NCBI GenBank assembly: GCA_019448215.1
Contig: CP080408.1
Coordinates: forward strand, 496,001 to 560,000
Origin: Thalassovita mediterranea
GTDB lineage: Bacteria; Pseudomonadota; Alphaproteobacteria; Caulobacterales; Hyphomonadaceae
DNA: 64,000 nucleotides
Reading direction: 5' to 3'
Below are positions 1 through 6,959 of the stretch, piece after piece. The notes under the pieces were generated by a model that made no database searches, was not told where the DNA came from, and saw only the letters and a list, made by a program, of their open reading frames with translations. Made by a program: the position numbers and the translations under genes. The number at the start of each line of letters is the position of its first letter. The stretch's first letter is position 1.

Positions 1-118
1 CGCCCCCTCCGCCTGCCGGCACCTCCCCCGTCCACGGGGGAGGATGACTTATCGCGACGTCTCGTATCTTCTTCCTCCCCCGCCTGCGGGGGAGGTGCCC
101 GGCAGGGCGGAGGGGGCC
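1..118. repeat. Intergenic inverted-repeat element, copy 1
   Basis: The first 118 bases form an imperfect long inverted repeat. The left arm begins GCCCCCTCCGCCTGCCGG and continues into CACCTCCCCCG. The right arm is its near reverse complement and ends GGGCAGGGCGGAGGGGGC-like. Two inner C5/G5 hairpins lie between the arms. A related element lies at 15978-16100, also between genes. It may extend left of the window. It has no coding potential and behaves like a dispersed palindromic intergenic repeat. Confidence 0.7.
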
Positions 119-166
119 TGACGCCATTGGATGACGTAGTGGTGGGTCTGTGGCATAGACGCCTAC

Positions 167-1045
167 ATGGCTGACGATGTGATGACGGGGATGGTCCCGC
201 CGCTTTTTGCTGATGTGCCGAAAAGCGTGTCCTTCAAGAAATTGCGCAAGCGGATTGTGCGTAGCGCGCTGCAGGCGGTTGACCAGTATGGCATGGTCGA
301 CCGCGCCCGCACGGGGGAGCCGCCGAAATGGCTGGTCTGCCTGTCAGGCGGCAAGGACAGCTATGGCCTGCTGGCCGCACTGATCGATTTGAAATGGCAA
401 GGCGCGCTTCCGGTGGAGCTGATTGCCTGTAATCTTGATCAGGGTCAGCCCGGTTTCCCAAAACACGTCCTGCCAGAATGGCTGGACAAGGTCGGCGTCA
501 AATACCGGATCGAGACCGAAGACACCTATTCCATCGTGACCGAAAAAGTGCCGGAGAACCGGACTTTCTGTTCGATGTGTTCGCGCCTTCGCCGGGGCAT
601 TCTCTACCGCATTGCGCGCGAGGAAGGCTGCGAGGCGATCGTGCTCGGCCATCACCGCGACGATGCGCTTGAGACCTTCATGATGAACCTCATCCATGGG
701 GGCCGGATGGCAGCGATGCCGCCAAAGCTGCTCAATGATGCGGGCGATCTTTTCGTGCTGCGCCCGCTGATCACTTGCGCTGAGGACGACCTTGCGAAGT
801 TTGCCGAGGCGATGGAATTTCCGATCATCCCTTGCAACCTCTGTGGGTCGCAGGACGGACTGCAGCGTCAGGCGATGAAGGCGATGCTGGATGAGTGGGA
901 GCGCAAGAAGCCGGGCGTGCGGCAGGTCATGGCGCATGCGCTGGCGACCGTGCGGCCGAGCCACCTACACGACCCGCGCGTCTTTGACTTTGCGGGCCTC
1001 GCTTTGGGCGGCACCGGCGAAGACGACCCGAACGTGCCTTTCTAA
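167..1045 (+). CDS. ttcA: tRNA 2-thiocytidine(32) biosynthesis protein TtcA
   Basis: 292 residues, the usual family length. TtcA adenylates and thiolates cytidine 32 of some tRNAs in the cytoplasm, using an Fe-S cluster. The PP-loop SGGKDS is at residues 60-65. The paired cysteine motifs are C135-S-M-C138 and C223-N-L-C226, matching the cluster ligand pattern of the family. The ATG at 167 is used; an in-frame ATG at 182 is an alternative because no strong ribosome site is visible for either. The 3' end (977-1045) is duplicated at 1928-1996 with only synonymous changes, which suggests the gene took part in a recombination event with a diverged allele. Confidence 0.93.
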   Translation: MADDVMTGMVPPLFADVPKSVSFKKLRKRIVRSALQAVDQYGMVDRARTGEPPKWLVCLSGGKDSYGLLAALIDLKWQGALPVELIACNLDQGQPGFPKHVLPEWLDKVGVKYRIETEDTYSIVTEKVPENRTFCSMCSRLRRGILYRIAREEGCEAIVLGHHRDDALETFMMNLIHGGRMAAMPPKLLNDAGDLFVLRPLITCAEDDLAKFAEAMEFPIIPCNLCGSQDGLQRQAMKAMLDEWERKKPGVRQVMAHALATVRPSHLHDPRVFDFAGLALGGTGEDDPNVPF

Positions 1046-1063
1046 GTCATCATCATTCCGACC

Positions 1064-1774
1064 TTAATTGGCCGCGGACCATTCAGCGCTCATTTCGTAC
1101 GGAATGAATATCTCTAGTTCCAAAGGCCCCGATGGCTGGGTGATCACACGCGACTCCAGCCCCGATACCGTGACCTTGCCTGCGCCCATCTGACTCTGAA
1201 GCTGTTCGACCGAGGCGATGATGTCGGCGAGCAGCGCGTCTCGCCGCGTTCCCATATTACGAGCCCCAATAAATTGCTCGCTTCCCAGATAAGCTTCGGC
1301 GCGGCCCTCTGGCCTAACACTGTCTAGAAAATCATTGGCGCGCGCCATGACATCGTCAAAAGTCTCGTCCGCCGCGACATCGACACTGAGCGTCAGCGTA
1401 AAGCTGGCCCTATTGCCGTAAAGGGAGAAGACATCGGTGAACTTCACCGACTCGATTGGTGCCGAGGTTTCGCCGATGTCGCCGCCGCTCAATTCGAACC
1501 CGCTCGTGGCGGCAGCCTTGGCAATCAGGCGGTCGTATGAGGTTTTTAGCTCCTGTTCGCGTTCTTCGGCATCACGGGAGCCACTTTGGAAGTTTACTTC
1601 AACAAGCACAAAATCAGCCGGTATCACGCTGTAGATCGCTGGAGCTGACCGCAAGTCATCAACATCAATCTGCGACGCGGTAACTGTAACGGTCTGCTGG
1701 CGGATATCTTGCGCGCGAGCTTCCGGAATAGTGAGGGCCAGGCCAGCCAGCGCCGAGAGGATGACAAGTTTCAT
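1064..1774 (-). CDS. Exported SIMPL-like (DUF541-like) protein
   Basis: 236 residues from the ATG at 1774, chosen because it begins a clean signal peptide (MKLVILSALAGLALTIPEARA). The N-terminal part after cleavage (QTVTVTAS) and the general layout recall SIMPL/DUF541 periplasmic proteins, but the match is by eye and weak. No catalytic motif is recognised. It is convergent with ttcA, 18 bp away. It lies between the true ttcA end and a second copy of that end, so it was probably brought in or displaced by recombination. A perfect hairpin covers its ribosome-binding site (1776-1800). Confidence 0.6.
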   Translation of the reverse strand: MKLVILSALAGLALTIPEARAQDIRQQTVTVTASQIDVDDLRSAPAIYSVIPADFVLVEVNFQSGSRDAEEREQELKTSYDRLIAKAAATSGFELSGGDIGETSAPIESVKFTDVFSLYGNRASFTLTLSVDVAADETFDDVMARANDFLDSVRPEGRAEAYLGSEQFIGARNMGTRRDALLADIIASVEQLQSQMGAGKVTVSGLESRVITQPSGPLELEIFIPYEMSAEWSAAN

Positions 1775-1775
1775 G

Positions 1776-1800
1776 CTGCACCTTCTATCTGAAGGTGCAG
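1776..1800 (-). promoter_or_regulatory. Hairpin sequestering the ribosome-binding site
   Basis: Perfect 10-bp inverted repeat CTGCACCTTC / GAAGGTGCAG around a 5-nt loop, one base upstream of the ATG at 1774. On the transcript the 3' arm contains the GAAGG Shine-Dalgarno sequence, so the folded form would hide the ribosome site. This is seen directly in sequence; any control role (temperature, ligand or protein) is inference. Confidence 0.6.
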
Positions 1801-1927
1801 ACTGGCCCTGTATCAGTCTGCAAGCAAGAGCGATCTGAGGCGTCATCCGACCTCCGGCTGGTCGAGTTCACTATACAGGCGGAGATATCCTCAAATCCGG
1901 CACCGAAGACGCGCTAGATGCGGGAAG

Positions 1928-1996
1928 CGCGTCTTCGACTTTGCGGGGCTCGCGCTGGGCGGCACCGGCGAAGACGACCCGAACGTGCCGTTCTGA
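1928..1996 (+). pseudogene. Orphan duplicate of the ttcA 3' end
   Basis: These 69 bases encode the same last 22 residues as ttcA ([20 protein letters not shown] plus PF) followed by a stop. Against 977-1045 the differences are synonymous codon changes only, and the stop is TGA instead of TAA. Nothing upstream continues the ttcA reading frame. It is a fragment left when a diverged ttcA allele and/or the SIMPL-like gene was recombined into the locus. Confidence 0.85.
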
Positions 1997-2067
1997 ACTC
2001 CACAGGTTGCGGAACCTGACAGCGCCACTCGCATTGCGTTCACAACGCAACATATGGGGCAAGTGGT

Positions 2068-3279
2068 TTGGACTCTTTCATTTCGACCTGGCATGAGGCC
2101 GCCGTCACGACGGCTGGCCTCTTCTGGATGGCGCTGTGGGCGTTCGGGCTCGGCTATCTGATTTCATCGATGATCCAGGTCTTCGTAACGCGCGAGCGGA
2201 TGAAACAGACCATGGGCGGCGAAGGCGCAAAGCCCATCGCGCTCGGCACGTTTTTCGGCTTTATTTCAAGCTCCTGCTCGTTTGCGGCGCTGGCGACGAC
2301 ACGCTCTCTCTTTGCCAAGGGGGCCGGATTTGTCGCGTCGCTGGCTTTTCTCCTCGCCTCGACCAATCTCGTCATCGAGCTTGGGATCATCATTGCCGTC
2401 TTCCTCGGCTGGCAGTTCGTGGTCGGCGAATATGTCGGCGGCATCCTGCTGATCCTCTTTACCTGGATGATCGTGCGACTGACCGGCGGGTTTGGCCTGA
2501 TCGACAAGGCGCGCGAGAAGGCGCGTGAGGCGGAAGGATCAGACGAAGAGAGCGACGTGCCTAATTGGAAGCGGCTGATCAAGAGCCGCGAGGGCTGGCG
2601 CAAGGTTTCGCACCGCTATGTCATGGAATGGGGCATGGTGTGGAAGGATGTGACGGTCGGGTTTACCGTGGCTGGCATCATCGCCGCCTTTGTGCCGCGT
2701 GCTTTCTTTGAAACGCTTTTCATTGGGTCGGGCACCGACGACCCAGCCTTCTGGCAGGTGCTGGCGCAGACGATTGTGGGGCCGCTGGCGGCCTTTTTCA
2801 CCTTCATTGGCTCCATGGGGAATATCCCGCTCGCGGCCGTGCTGTTCTCCAATGGCGTCGCCTTTGCGGGCATCATGGCCTTTATCTTTTCAGACCTTGT
2901 GGTCCTGCCGGTGCTGCGCATACAGGCAAAGTTCTATGGCTGGCCTATGGCGCTCTATATCGCGAGCGTATTCCTCGCCGCGCTGGTCGGCACCGCGCTG
3001 GTGCTGCACTATGCGCTGAGTGCATTCGGCCTGTTGCCGGACCCATCGGGCGTGCAGGCGGTGACGGACCGGGAGTTCTTCAAGGTCGACTACACGCTGT
3101 TCCTGAACCTCGCCTTCCTGGCGCTATCCGGGGTTTTCCTCTGGTGGAAAGGCGTGACCGCGGGCTTTGGCAACCCGGTCGGTGAAGGCGTGACGGAGAA
3201 GATCCTCTTCGTACTCGCCGTGATTGCCTATCTCTGGCTCGCAGGCGGGCTGGTCATCGCGCCGATGCTGGCAGGTTAG
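2068..3279 (+). CDS. YraQ-type (UPF0718/ArsP-like) membrane permease
   Basis: 403 residues with about eight to ten hydrophobic segments. The N-terminal GFISSSCSFAALATTRSLFAKGAG stretch (around residues 65-85, with its cysteine) and a second repeat with FFTFIGSMGNIPLAAVLFSNG match the two-fold pseudo-repeat of the DUF318/YraQ permease family, whose substrates are mostly unknown (some members export organoarsenicals). A charged cytoplasmic loop (KAREKAREAEGSDEESD) separates the halves. The start is a TTG at 2068 with a GGGG stretch upstream; no in-frame ATG fits better. It overlaps the convergent XRE gene by 4 bp. Confidence 0.75.
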   Translation: MDSFISTWHEAAVTTAGLFWMALWAFGLGYLISSMIQVFVTRERMKQTMGGEGAKPIALGTFFGFISSSCSFAALATTRSLFAKGAGFVASLAFLLASTNLVIELGIIIAVFLGWQFVVGEYVGGILLILFTWMIVRLTGGFGLIDKAREKAREAEGSDEESDVPNWKRLIKSREGWRKVSHRYVMEWGMVWKDVTVGFTVAGIIAAFVPRAFFETLFIGSGTDDPAFWQVLAQTIVGPLAAFFTFIGSMGNIPLAAVLFSNGVAFAGIMAFIFSDLVVLPVLRIQAKFYGWPMALYIASVFLAALVGTALVLHYALSAFGLLPDPSGVQAVTDREFFKVDYTLFLNLAFLALSGVFLWWKGVTAGFGNPVGEGVTEKILFVLAVIAYLWLAGGLVIAPMLAG

Positions 3280-3494
3280 TCGCCCGCCCAGCCGAACACG
3301 TCTTCCAGCCCGACCCCGAAGACCCGGGAGATCCGGAAGGCGCTTTCGAGCGAGGGGGAGTAGCGCCCCTGCTCTATCGCAATGATGGTCTGGCGGGTGA
3401 CGCCGATCGCTTCGCCGAGGGCGGCCTGTGACATCGCCCCGTGGGCTTCGCGCAGCTCCTTCACCCGGTTTGTGATGGGGGGACGTTTGGCCAT
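3276..3494 (-). CDS. Small XRE/Cro-type transcriptional regulator
   Basis: 72 residues, essentially a single helix-turn-helix domain: VKELREAHGAMSQAALGEAIGV then TRQTIIAIEQGRYSPS, the classic XRE layout with a short C-terminal dimer-like tail (FRISRVFGVGLEDVF). It follows the two membrane-protein genes by a few bases and is probably the third gene of one operon. The twin inverted operator at 4387-4433 in front of the operon is the likely binding site (inference). Such small regulators are often autorepressors. Confidence 0.85.
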   Translation of the reverse strand: MAKRPPITNRVKELREAHGAMSQAALGEAIGVTRQTIIAIEQGRYSPSLESAFRISRVFGVGLEDVFGWAGD

Positions 3495-3498
3495 CGGC

Positions 3499-3921
3499 TC
3501 AGACCCCGGCGCGGTAATAGACGATGCGGGCGGCGTATTCTGCGATCTGCGAGATCATCAGCACCCCGAAGGCAGCGTGGAAAAGCTGGTTGCCGTCATA
3601 GGTGAAGAGATAGATGCCGAGCGCGCTGATCAGGCCAACGCCGAGCACGACGCCCGCGATATTGCCGGCCCGTGCCGCGACGAGCTTGTCACGCTCATCC
3701 ATCGTATCGTCAGCCTCTGAGGGTTTGCTGAAGGCGATCAGGATGTGGCCGATGATCGACAGAACGACGATCACCACGATGTAGATGATGACCAGCGGCA
3801 GGACGGGCGGCGCGAGCTGCTCCATCCCTTCGGACATGGCGGCGACCGTCCTGAAGTAGAAGGCCATGCCGGCGATCATGATGAGCCCCATGACCCAGGC
3901 GGATTTTTCGTGAAAAGACAT
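3499..3921 (-). CDS. Four-helix membrane protein, DUF2178-like, paralogue A
   Basis: 140 residues from ATG 3921 (MSFHEKSAWVMG); longer upstream extension is unlikely because it runs into the preceding gene. It has four hydrophobic segments. Between helices 2 and 3 is a charged loop with DERDKLV. The same plan and the DERD loop occur in the upstream neighbour (3950-4369), so the two are tandem paralogues. The ERD loop resembles DUF2178 proteins, which are commonly found beside small XRE regulators; this family link is by eye. Function unknown. Confidence 0.75.
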   Translation of the reverse strand: MSFHEKSAWVMGLIMIAGMAFYFRTVAAMSEGMEQLAPPVLPLVIIYIVVIVVLSIIGHILIAFSKPSEADDTMDERDKLVAARAGNIAGVVLGVGLISALGIYLFTYDGNQLFHAAFGVLMISQIAEYAARIVYYRAGV

Positions 3922-3949
3922 GGTTGAAGTCCTTGGTGGCTGGGTTGGC

Positions 3950-4369
3950 TCAAACGGCCATCTGGTAGAAGCGGATCTTGGCGCCTGCCTCGAGCAGGGT
4001 CGCCGCAAGCTGAATGGCGACAATGGCGTAAAGCGCGTCCCATTTGCTCAAATCGAAGACGAAGATCAGCAGGATGAGGCCGGTCAGCGCGAAACCGTAG
4101 AGGTGCATGGTCGGCAGGGCCGCCTTCATGTTGATGATGCGGTCACGCTCATCGCTTGGCGCTTCGGCGTCTTTCGGGTCACGCGCAGCGATGACGATGG
4201 CGCCGATGGTCATGAGGATGAACCAGGCGATGTAGGCGATGATGACCGGCCCAGCAGTATCGGCCGGTGAGCCTGCCCCCATCTGGCGGACATACCAGTA
4301 GCCGAGCGCGGCAAGCGTCAGTGCCGTGGCGACGACAATAATCCAGTTGAACTTTTCCCTGAAAGACAT
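3950..4369 (-). CDS. Four-helix membrane protein, DUF2178-like, paralogue B
   Basis: 139 residues starting MSFREKFNWIIVV. It has four predicted transmembrane segments and a cytoplasmic loop with SDERDRIINMKA. It is the tandem paralogue of the 3499-3921 product (shared MSF-EK start, DERD loop and aromatic/basic C-terminus ending in RFYQMAV or VYYRAGV). It is first gene of the presumed operon B-A-XRE. GGAAGG lies just upstream of its ATG, and the operator region at 4387-4433 precedes it. Function unknown; the pair could form a heteromeric membrane complex (inference). Confidence 0.75.
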   Translation of the reverse strand: MSFREKFNWIIVVATALTLAALGYWYVRQMGAGSPADTAGPVIIAYIAWFILMTIGAIVIAARDPKDAEAPSDERDRIINMKAALPTMHLYGFALTGLILLIFVFDLSKWDALYAIVAIQLAATLLEAGAKIRFYQMAV

Positions 4370-4386
4370 GACAGCCTTCCTTCCGT

Positions 4387-4433
4387 GTCAAAAATATCTG
4401 ACACGACAGGTAGTCAAATATTTTTGACCTGTC
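4387..4433 (-). promoter_or_regulatory. Twin operator / promoter of the membrane-protein-XRE operon
   Basis: Two 16-bp sites in opposite orientation: GTCAAAAATATCTGAC (4387-4402) and GTCAAATATTTTTGAC (4413-4428). The reverse complement of the second matches the first at 15 of 16 positions, and each is itself nearly palindromic. The second is enclosed by a wider dyad GACAGGT / ACCTGTC (4405-4411, 4427-4433). On the minus strand a consensus -35 box TTGACA (4430-4435) overlaps this dyad, so bound regulator would block RNA polymerase. Binding by the XRE product is inferred. Confidence 0.65.
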
Positions 4434-4467
4434 AATTTTTTTTTACAAGCATGGGATAATGTCCGCT

Positions 4468-4492
4468 TCATCCTTCGACAGGCTCAGGATGA
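4468..4492. repeat. Short interspersed palindromic repeat, copy 1
   Basis: A 25-bp element with arms TCATCCT and AGGATGA around TCGACAGGCTC. It is closely matched at 51876-51900, including flanking bases, and more loosely at 9575-9604. All three copies are intergenic. It resembles small REP-like palindromes dispersed in alphaproteobacterial genomes. Confidence 0.7.
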
Positions 4493-4533
4493 GGTGGCGG
4501 TTGGCTGTGATGTCTTTTGGTCGGGGCGGTCGC

Positions 4534-5838
4534 CTAGTCGGCGGCTACCCGCCAGACCACATTGCCCACATCGTCGGTGACGAGAAGTGCGCCGTCATTG
4601 GCGAGGGCGACGTCTACGGGGCGGCCGCGGGCCTTGTTGCCGTTGAGAAAGCCGGTGAGCACGTCGACTGGCATGCCGGATGGCTCTGCGCCATCGAAAG
4701 GAACGAAGACGACCTTGTAGCCAACGGCGGGCTTGCGGTTCCAGGAGCCGTGCTGGCCAACAAAGAGGCCCTCGGAGAAGGTTTCACCGAGGTTCGCGCC
4801 GTCAGCGAATTCAATACCGAGCGAAGCGGTGTGGCTGCCGAGGGCATAGTCTGGCGGGATCGCGGCCGCGACCATGGCAGGGTTGGCGGGCTTTACGCGG
4901 GTGTCGACCGTCTGGCCGTAATAGCTCCATGGCCAGCCATAGAAGGCGCCATCCTGGACCGAGGTCACATAGTCAGGCACGAGATTGTTGCCGAGCTCAT
5001 CGCGTTCATTGACGGCAGTCCAGAGGCTGCCATCGCTGGCCCAGGCGAGGCCGTTGGGGTTGCGAAGCCCCGTGGCGAAGAGGCGCTTCTCGCCGGTCGC
5101 GATATCGACTTCCCAGATGGCTGCGCGGCCCTCTTCGGCCTCCATGCCATTTTCCGCGATGTTCGAGTTTGAGCCAACCGTAGCGTAGAGTTTCGTGCCA
5201 TCCTCCGAGGCGAGGATATTCTTGGTCCAGTGATGGTTGATCGGCCCGGCAGGCAGGCTGGTCAGCGTTTCACCCGGCGCGGTGATGCTGGTCGCGCCTT
5301 CCTCATACGGAAAGGCGACGATGGCATCGGTATTGGCGACGTAGAGCGTGTCGCCGACGAGCTGCATGCCGAAAGGGGAATTGAGACCGGTGAGGAAGGC
5401 GTGCTTTTCATCCGCGACGCCGTCACCATTACGATCGCGCAGGAGCGAGATACGGTTGGCGCTTGGCACGGCCGCGCCCGCCTTTTCCATTGCCTGCTTC
5501 ATGAAGAAGCCGCGGATGCCATCGCCATCTTCCGGACGGGGCGGCGCGTTGGTTTCGGCGACAAGCACGTCGCCATTGGGAAGGACATGCAGCCAGCGCG
5601 GGTGATCGAGGCCGGTGGCGAAGGCCTGCACGCTGAGCCCGTCTGCGGCCACAGGCATGGCACCTTCGGGCCAACCTGTCGCTTCCTGAACATTCACGAC
5701 CGGGAGGAAATTGTTGGACGGCGCTGGCAGCTCTGGCGACGGGCCATAGCCAATCGAGACGGGGGCATCGGCGGTGGTGCCACACGCAGAGAGGGCACCA
5801 GCCAGCAGAGCAAACATGGAAATAGAACGCATCATCAT
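4534..5838 (-). CDS. Sorbosone-dehydrogenase-like beta-propeller lipoprotein
   Basis: 434 residues. A lipoprotein signal ([13 protein letters not shown]) precedes a domain of the glucose/sorbosone dehydrogenase type: [57 protein letters not shown] and [19 protein letters not shown] are the repeated blade motifs. Family members are PQQ-linked, periplasmic sugar or aldose oxidoreductases, though many homologues have no proven activity. The start codon at 5838 has a GGAGAC-type ribosome site. It lies downstream of, and on the same strand as, the trypsin-like lipoprotein gene. Confidence 0.8.
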   Translation of the reverse strand: MMMRSISMFALLAGALSACGTTADAPVSIGYGPSPELPAPSNNFLPVVNVQEATGWPEGAMPVAADGLSVQAFATGLDHPRWLHVLPNGDVLVAETNAPPRPEDGDGIRGFFMKQAMEKAGAAVPSANRISLLRDRNGDGVADEKHAFLTGLNSPFGMQLVGDTLYVANTDAIVAFPYEEGATSITAPGETLTSLPAGPINHHWTKNILASEDGTKLYATVGSNSNIAENGMEAEEGRAAIWEVDIATGEKRLFATGLRNPNGLAWASDGSLWTAVNERDELGNNLVPDYVTSVQDGAFYGWPWSYYGQTVDTRVKPANPAMVAAAIPPDYALGSHTASLGIEFADGANLGETFSEGLFVGQHGSWNRKPAVGYKVVFVPFDGAEPSGMPVDVLTGFLNGNKARGRPVDVALANDGALLVTDDVGNVVWRVAAD

Positions 5839-5899
5839 GGGTCTCCTTCGAGAGGAGAAGATGGAGCGATTACCCGGTGAGGCGAACTGGCGCCGCCGA

Positions 5900-6817
5900 T
5901 CAGCTGGCCATGCCTGACGCCCCTATCGTTTCGGCAATCCAGTCGCGGTACGGGCCGAGGGCGGTATAGACGCCGGGCAGGTTTTCCTCTGCGCATCCGA
6001 TCCCCCAGCTGACAAGGCCGACCTGGACCGGCCAACCATCGTAGGAGGTGAGCGTGATGGGCCCGCCGCTATCGCCTGAACAGGCGTCGCGCCCCGGTGC
6101 ACCCGCACAGAGCACGGCGTCTTCTGGCCATTCGGGAAGCGAGGCATCGCCTGTGATATTGCCGCCAAGCTCTGCCCGGCAGGTCTCATTGTCGATAACT
6201 TCAAGCTCTGCCTGCATCAGAGCGAGACTGGGGGCGAAGACGCCGCGCCCGCGTGCGTTGAGCGCGCCGGAATAATCATCATCTGCAGACGTGTTGCCAT
6301 AGCCAGCCACCATGACCCAGTCGCCGGGGACAGGCTCAGCCACAGTGTCTTCGAACACGTTGAGCGACATGACGGGGCCGGTATAGCCCGCCTCGATCTC
6401 AAGCAGGGCGATGTCGGCGCCTTCGATGAAGCGCCCGGCTGTGTAGTCTGGGTGGATGTGGATGTCTGTCACGGCATAGGTGGCCGTGTCCTCACCCTCA
6501 CCAAGATGTTCGCGCCCGATAGCCACGCGCAGCGGCCCGCGCTCTTCCATCGTGCCGTCATCAGCCGGGGCGTATTGCGTCATGCGGCCGTTGGAGCCTG
6601 AGGCGGCATATTCGACGCAATGGGCGGCGGTCAGCACCCAGCGTTCGGCGATCAGCGTGCCGCCGCACTGATGCATGGCGCTGCGCCTTTCCATGTACTG
6701 GACCGAGACCATGCCGGACCAGTCAGCAATGTCGGCTTCCTCACCGCCCGCGACGCAGCCTGCTGCCCCCAGCAGCAGCGATAGCCCGACCAGCTCTAGA
6801 GCGTGTTTGCGGTGCAT
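5900..6817 (-). CDS. Trypsin-like (S1) serine protease lipoprotein
   Basis: 305 residues. The N-terminus has a lipobox-type signal ([10 protein letters not shown]). The chymotrypsin-fold catalytic triad is complete: H66 in TAAHC, D135 in ADIALLE and S250 in GDSGGP. Conserved disulphide-type cysteines flank the active-site histidine (HQCGG and AAHC). S1 proteases with this eukaryote-like triad context are sporadic in marine bacteria. It probably acts in the periplasm or at the outer membrane. The gene is divergent from the amidohydrolase lipoprotein gene at 6960. Confidence 0.85.
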   Translation of the reverse strand: MHRKHALELVGLSLLLGAAGCVAGGEEADIADWSGMVSVQYMERRSAMHQCGGTLIAERWVLTAAHCVEYAASGSNGRMTQYAPADDGTMEERGPLRVAIGREHLGEGEDTATYAVTDIHIHPDYTAGRFIEGADIALLEIEAGYTGPVMSLNVFEDTVAEPVPGDWVMVAGYGNTSADDDYSGALNARGRGVFAPSLALMQAELEVIDNETCRAELGGNITGDASLPEWPEDAVLCAGAPGRDACSGDSGGPITLTSYDGWPVQVGLVSWGIGCAEENLPGVYTALGPYRDWIAETIGASGMAS

Positions 6818-6959
6818 AGAGGTCCCCTTCCTGCCTGCCCGTTCATTATCGCATAGAAAGCAGCTTGCCGGGGGTGAGGGAAGCCCTGCCTCTCGCTTTC
6901 AGCGCGCGGGTCTGCTTTGATGCACAAAATCCGTAATCGGGCTGAGGGAGTTTTCGACA

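Noticed and set aside
4459-5172. Plus-strand open frame over the sorbosone-dehydrogenase-like gene
   Set aside because: Shadow of a gene with clear propeller repeats on the minus strand.
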